From positions 682,001 through 746,000 of the forward strand of contig CAWIWC010000010.1 in the NCBI GenBank assembly GCA_963839745.1: a DNA stretch of 64,000 bases. The letters run 5' to 3'. Source of the DNA: JAIBJN01 sp963839745. GTDB lineage: Bacteria; Actinomycetota; Thermoleophilia; Gaiellales; Gaiellaceae. How positions within the stretch are numbered: position 1 is the first letter of the stretch; each line of letters opens with the position of its first letter. The position numbers and the translations under genes are program-made. Positions 61,157 to 64,000 of the stretch are shown in pieces. The notes beneath the pieces are model-generated. The model was not told the origin of the DNA. It saw only the letters and a program-made list of their open reading frames with translations, and ran no database searches.

Positions 61157-61165
61157 GAGCCGATG

Positions 61166-61171
61166 TAGCGT
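61166..61171 (+). promoter_or_regulatory. Leaderless-type -10 (TAGCGT)
   Basis: TAGCGT ends 7 bases before GTG 61179, with no Shine-Dalgarno between. Confidence 0.45.
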
Positions 61172-61178
61172 CTCGCGC

Positions 61179-62339
61179 GTGTTCGCGTACGACCGCGACG
61201 TCGCCGAGCGTTATCCAGGGATCCGGGCGGGCCTCGTCCACGCGACGGGGCTCGCCAACGGCCCGAGCTCACCTGAGCTGCTCGAGGGGTACCGCGTCGA
61301 GCAACGAGCCGCAGCCGAGCGGCTGAGCGCGACCGCGCTCGCCGATCTGCCCTCGATCGTCGCCTGGCGCCGCGCGTTCACGGCGTTCGGGGCCAAGCCG
61401 ACCCAGTACCGCAACGCAGCGGAGGCGCTCCTGCGCCGGCTCGACAAGCATGGCGACATCCCGTCGATCAGCACGCTCGTCGACCTGGGGAACCTCGTCT
61501 CGATCCGTTACGCGATGCCGGTGGCCGTCTTCGACCGCGCGCAGGTCGCCGGCTCGATCACGGTCCGTTTCGCGGAGGGGACCGAGCCGTTCACCGATCT
61601 CGGCTCGAGCGAGACGGTGATGCCCGAGCCGGGCGAGGTGGTATTCGTGGACGAGGAGGGCGTCGTCTGCGCCCGCCGCTGGTGCTGGCGCCAGAGCGCG
61701 CAGAGCGCCACGGGGCCGGCGACGACCGAGGCGCTCCTCGTCGTCGAGGGCCAGCACGACGCCGCCGGGCAGGACGTCGAGGCGGCTGCCCGCGATCTCG
61801 TCGCGCTCCTCGCAGCGCATCAGCCGGCGAGCGAAACGAGCTCGCGGGTGCTGTCTGGCCGTCCAGCGGTCGAGCTCCGCAGCGCCGTCCCCGAGGACGC
61901 GAGTGCCCTCGCCGAGATCTGGCGCCTCGGCTGGCGCGACGCGCACGAGGGCTTCGTGCCTCAGGAGCTGGTGACGGCACGCACCGACGAGTCGTTCAGG
62001 ACGCGTGCCGCCCACCGTGTCCCCGACACCACGGTCGCCACGGTGGGCGGTGCGGTCGCCGGCTTCATCATGGTGGTCGGCAGCGAGGTCGAGCAGGTCT
62101 ACGTCTCGGCCGACCATCGCGGAACCGGTGTGGCGCAGGCGCTGATGGCGGAGGCCGAGCGACAGGTTCGGGCGAACGGCCACGGCAAGGCGTGGCTGGC
62201 GGTCGTCGCCGGCAACGCGAGGGCGAGGGCGTTCTACGAGCGTTCCGGCTGGAGCGACGAAGGGCCGTTCGACTACGCCGCCGCGAGCGAAGGCGGAACG
62301 ATCGTCGTCCCCTGCCACCGGTACACGAAGGCCGTCTAG
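61179..62339 (+). CDS. B3/4 tRNA-binding-like domain fused to a GNAT acetyltransferase
   Basis: A 386-residue two-part protein. Residues 1-225 form a B3/4 domain like that of PheRS beta: PSIVAWRRAFTAFGAKPTQYRN, LVDLGNLVSIRYAMPVAVFD and ARRWCWRQSAQS. Such domains edit or bind aminoacyl-tRNA or free amino acids. Residues 230-380 are a GNAT acetyltransferase with the acetyl-CoA loop VSADHRGTGVAQALM and RARAFYERSGW. The frame is continuous with no linker stop. Fusion suggests acetylation of an aminoacyl compound recognised by the first domain, which is inference. Its stop overlaps the convergent sigma factor gene. Confidence 0.85.
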   Translation: MFAYDRDVAERYPGIRAGLVHATGLANGPSSPELLEGYRVEQRAAAERLSATALADLPSIVAWRRAFTAFGAKPTQYRNAAEALLRRLDKHGDIPSISTLVDLGNLVSIRYAMPVAVFDRAQVAGSITVRFAEGTEPFTDLGSSETVMPEPGEVVFVDEEGVVCARRWCWRQSAQSATGPATTEALLVVEGQHDAAGQDVEAAARDLVALLAAHQPASETSSRVLSGRPAVELRSAVPEDASALAEIWRLGWRDAHEGFVPQELVTARTDESFRTRAAHRVPDTTVATVGGAVAGFIMVVGSEVEQVYVSADHRGTGVAQALMAEAERQVRANGHGKAWLAVVAGNARARAFYERSGWSDEGPFDYAAASEGGTIVVPCHRYTKAV

Positions 62340-63496
62340 CCGAGCTCGGCCAGACGCTGCTCGAGGAAGCGCCGCTCGGCGTCCGAGTGGACGAGCTCGA
62401 GCGCGCGCGCATACGCCGCCTGGGCGTCCTCGGCGCGGCCGAGCCGGCGGAGGAGCTCGGCCCGCGTCGCGTGGAGGTAGTGGTAGCGGTCGAGGTCGAG
62501 CCGGTCGACGAGCTCGAGCGCGGCCTCGACGTCGCCTGCCTCGGCCATGGCGGCGGCCCGGTTGAGCTCGACGACGGACGAGCCCGTGAGACGGGCGAGC
62601 TCGCCGTACAGCCCTGCCAGCTGCGGCCAGTCCTGCGGCTCGTCGGCGTGGAGAGAGGCGATCGCGGCCTGCACCACATAAGGGCCCCGGCCTCCCAGGG
62701 CCAGCGCGCGGTCGAGCGCCTCCCGTCCGGTCGCGATCTGGTCGAGGTCCCAGAGCGTGCGATCCTGGTCGCGAAGGAGCACGACCGTGCCCTCGGCGAA
62801 GCGGGCGTCGCGCCGGGCGTCGTTCAACAGCATCAGCGCCAGCAGCCCGTGCACCTCGGGCTCGTCCGGCATCAGCTCGGCGAGCGCCCGCCCCAGCCGG
62901 ATCGCGTCGGTCGCGAGGTCTCCGCGCCCGCCGTAGCCCTCGTTGAAGATCAGATAGACGACCGCGAGGACCGCTGCGAGCCGGTCGGGGAGCAAATGGG
63001 CGGGGGGGACCCGGAACGGAATCCCGGCCGCCTTGATCTTGCGCTTGGCGCGGACCAGCCGCTTCGCCATCGTCTCGTCGGGGACGAGGAAGGCGCGGGC
63101 GATCTCGTCGGTCGTGAGCCCGCCCAGCGTCCGCAGCGTGAGCGCGACCTGGGCATCGAGCGCCAGCGCCGGATGGCAGCAGGTGAAGACGAGCTCGAGG
63201 CGCTCGTCCGGTATCTCGGTCTCGTCGATGGTGTCCTCCATGGCCTCCGGCCGGTCGAGCAGGCGCGTCTTCTCCGCAAGCGTGCGATCGCGGCGGATGC
63301 GGTCGATCGCCCGGTTCCGAGCGGTGGTCACGAGCCACGCGCGCGGGTTGGACGGCGTCCCCTCGCGCGGCCAGCGCTCGGCCGCGATCGCGAACGCCTC
63401 CTGGGCGGCTTCCTCGGCGAGGTCGAAGTCGCCGAGGAAGCCGATCAGGCCGGCGAGGACACGTCCCCACTCGTCGCGGAAGGCCTGCTCGAGGAT
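62336..63496 (-). CDS. ECF42-type extracytoplasmic-function sigma factor, start reads ATC
   Basis: A sigma factor of about 386 residues. The sigma-2 region shows FGDFDLAEEAAQEAFAIAAE-like helices with RAWLVTTARNRAIDRIRR, and the sigma-4 region shows LTLRTLGGLTTDEIARAFLV. A long C-terminal TPR-like extension (about residues 180-386) contains LIFNEGYGGRG and is typical of ECF42, which pairs with a DGPF protein as here. No ATG, GTG or TTG stands before the conserved start. ATC 63496 lies 7 bases after AAGGAGG, where a start is expected, and the codon may be rare or an error. Confidence 0.88.
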   Translation of the reverse strand: MLEQAFRDEWGRVLAGLIGFLGDFDLAEEAAQEAFAIAAERWPREGTPSNPRAWLVTTARNRAIDRIRRDRTLAEKTRLLDRPEAMEDTIDETEIPDERLELVFTCCHPALALDAQVALTLRTLGGLTTDEIARAFLVPDETMAKRLVRAKRKIKAAGIPFRVPPAHLLPDRLAAVLAVVYLIFNEGYGGRGDLATDAIRLGRALAELMPDEPEVHGLLALMLLNDARRDARFAEGTVVLLRDQDRTLWDLDQIATGREALDRALALGGRGPYVVQAAIASLHADEPQDWPQLAGLYGELARLTGSSVVELNRAAAMAEAGDVEAALELVDRLDLDRYHYLHATRAELLRRLGRAEDAQAAYARALELVHSDAERRFLEQRLAELG

Positions 63497-63498
63497 CG

Positions 63499-63855
63499 CT
63501 AGCCCTCCTTGAGCGGGCGGACCTCGATCGCGCCGCCCAGCCGGGCCGCGGGAATACGCGAGGCGAGCTCGATCGCAGCGTCGAGATCGGCGGCCTCGAA
63601 GAAGAGGTAGCCGCCCAGCGCCTCCTTGACGGCGACGAAGGGGCCGTCGGTGGTCAGCGTCTCGCCCTTCTCGACGCGAACGGTCGTGGCCATCTCGGGC
63701 GGCTCCATCCAGGCTCCGGGGGTGACGCCCGGCGTCTCGTTGATCGCCTGGTAGTCGGTGTAGACCGCCCTCTGCTCGTCCTCCGAGAGGCGCTCCCATT
63801 CCGGCGTCCCCGGCAGCGGGGTGTCGCCCTGGTGGATCAGCAGCAGGTACTTCAT
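63499..63855 (-). CDS. DGPF/YCII-family protein linked to ECF42
   Basis: A 118-residue protein with the start KYLLLIHQGDTPLP, the signature TTDGPFVAVKEALGGYLFFEA near residue 69 and AIEVRPL at the end. DGPF proteins are the usual partners of ECF42 sigma factors and are thought to sense or be part of the stress response. AAGGAGGAGCC stands before ATG 63855. The stop is two bases before the sigma factor start. Confidence 0.93.
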   Translation of the reverse strand: MKYLLLIHQGDTPLPGTPEWERLSEDEQRAVYTDYQAINETPGVTPGAWMEPPEMATTVRVEKGETLTTDGPFVAVKEALGGYLFFEAADLDAAIELASRIPAARLGGAIEVRPLKEG

Positions 63856-63949
63856 GGCTCCTCCTTGTCCGAATGGTCGCCTCTGAGACGAGCGGCGGGA
63901 CGCCGAAAGGACACCCTGGTCGAAAATGATGGCGCCACGTGGTGTACGG

Positions 63950-64000
63950 CTAGCGGAGCGCGGCGGCCAGCTCGCCGAGCCGGCCGACCATCTCGACGTC
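63950..64000 (-). CDS. 3' end of a minus-strand gene, cut by the window edge
   Basis: Sixteen codons ending in TAG at 63950, reading DVEMVGRLGELAAALR, enter from the right edge. The composition fits a C-terminal helix of a real protein, but it is too short for a family call. The stretch 63856-63949 has no gene. Confidence 0.4.
   Translation of the reverse strand, partial: DVEMVGRLGELAAALR

Overview
The window is about 64 kb of very GC-rich, densely coding bacterial chromosome. GTG starts are frequent and most neighbouring genes overlap by 1-4 bases. The gene order (ribBA-ribH, rpmB-fakA, recG-rsmD-coaD-yceD-rpmF-plsX-acpP-rnc, smc-ftsY, ffh-rpsP-khpA-rimM-trmD-lepB-rplS-rnhB-yraN-comM-dprA), the many leaderless-looking starts and the accessory families point to an actinobacterium. 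The class Thermoleophilia (Gaiellales or Solirubrobacterales-like) is my best guess; that placement is inference. No rRNA, tRNA, CRISPR array, prophage or insertion sequence was seen.

Layout. Bases 1-28.5 kb are mostly housekeeping: riboflavin synthesis, ribosomal proteins L28, L32, S16 and L19, a FakA / lone receiver / DegV trio, RecG, CoaD, lipid initiation (PlsX, AcpP), RNase III, SMC and FtsY, SRP (Ffh), RimM, TrmD, two tandem signal peptidases, RNase HII, ComM and DprA. Small accessory islands interrupt this: a bicupin, an SDR plus ROK kinase, a molybdopterin oxidoreductase / FAD reductase / DUF6510 operon, a phosphotransferase and a dodecin. Bases 28.5-34.2 kb hold a five-gene minus-strand catabolic operon (Zn alcohol dehydrogenase, Fae-like protein, enolase-superfamily enzyme, amidohydrolase, PLP lyase) facing a second alcohol dehydrogenase. 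Bases 34.2-39.9 kb are a peptide/nickel-type ABC transporter with a clear sigma-70-type promoter. Bases 39.9-44.5 kb are a tightly coupled four-gene operon: core-MetE-like methyltransferase, a histidine-ammonia-lyase-fold protein without the Ala-Ser-Gly that makes the MIO cofactor, a Gfo/Idh/MocA oxidoreductase and a nucleoside hydrolase. An ATP-grasp ligase diverges from it. Bases 45.6-52.2 kb carry an MFS exporter, a nitroreductase, a thioesterase, an aquaporin, a beta-propeller protein and a luciferase-like flavoenzyme. Bases 52.3-56.7 kb are a five-gene operon with a citrate-synthase homologue, a CoA-ligase-like enzyme, a second core-MetE-like protein, a VOC enzyme and a GST. The end holds a DHFR-like reductase, a VOC protein, an EamA transporter, a secreted GH3 enzyme, a B3/4-GNAT fusion and an ECF42 sigma factor / DGPF pair.

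Two properties cut across the window. First, at least a dozen otherwise intact genes are broken by what looks each time like one extra base, usually in a short G or C run. This looks more like systematic sequence or assembly error than gene decay, and it affects how the apparent TrmD-signal peptidase fusion and the overlong L32 should be read. Second, about 17 starts have a TANNNT hexamer only 6-9 bases upstream and no Shine-Dalgarno, as expected for leaderless transcripts. Genes with longer leaders (dodecin, aquaporin, GST, DGPF, the ABC substrate-binding protein) do have a Shine-Dalgarno.

The best candidate for an undescribed system is the MIO-less lyase operon at 39.9-44.5 kb. The Fae-containing operon, the compact SMC and the 163-bp inverted-repeat unit at 14.7 kb come next.
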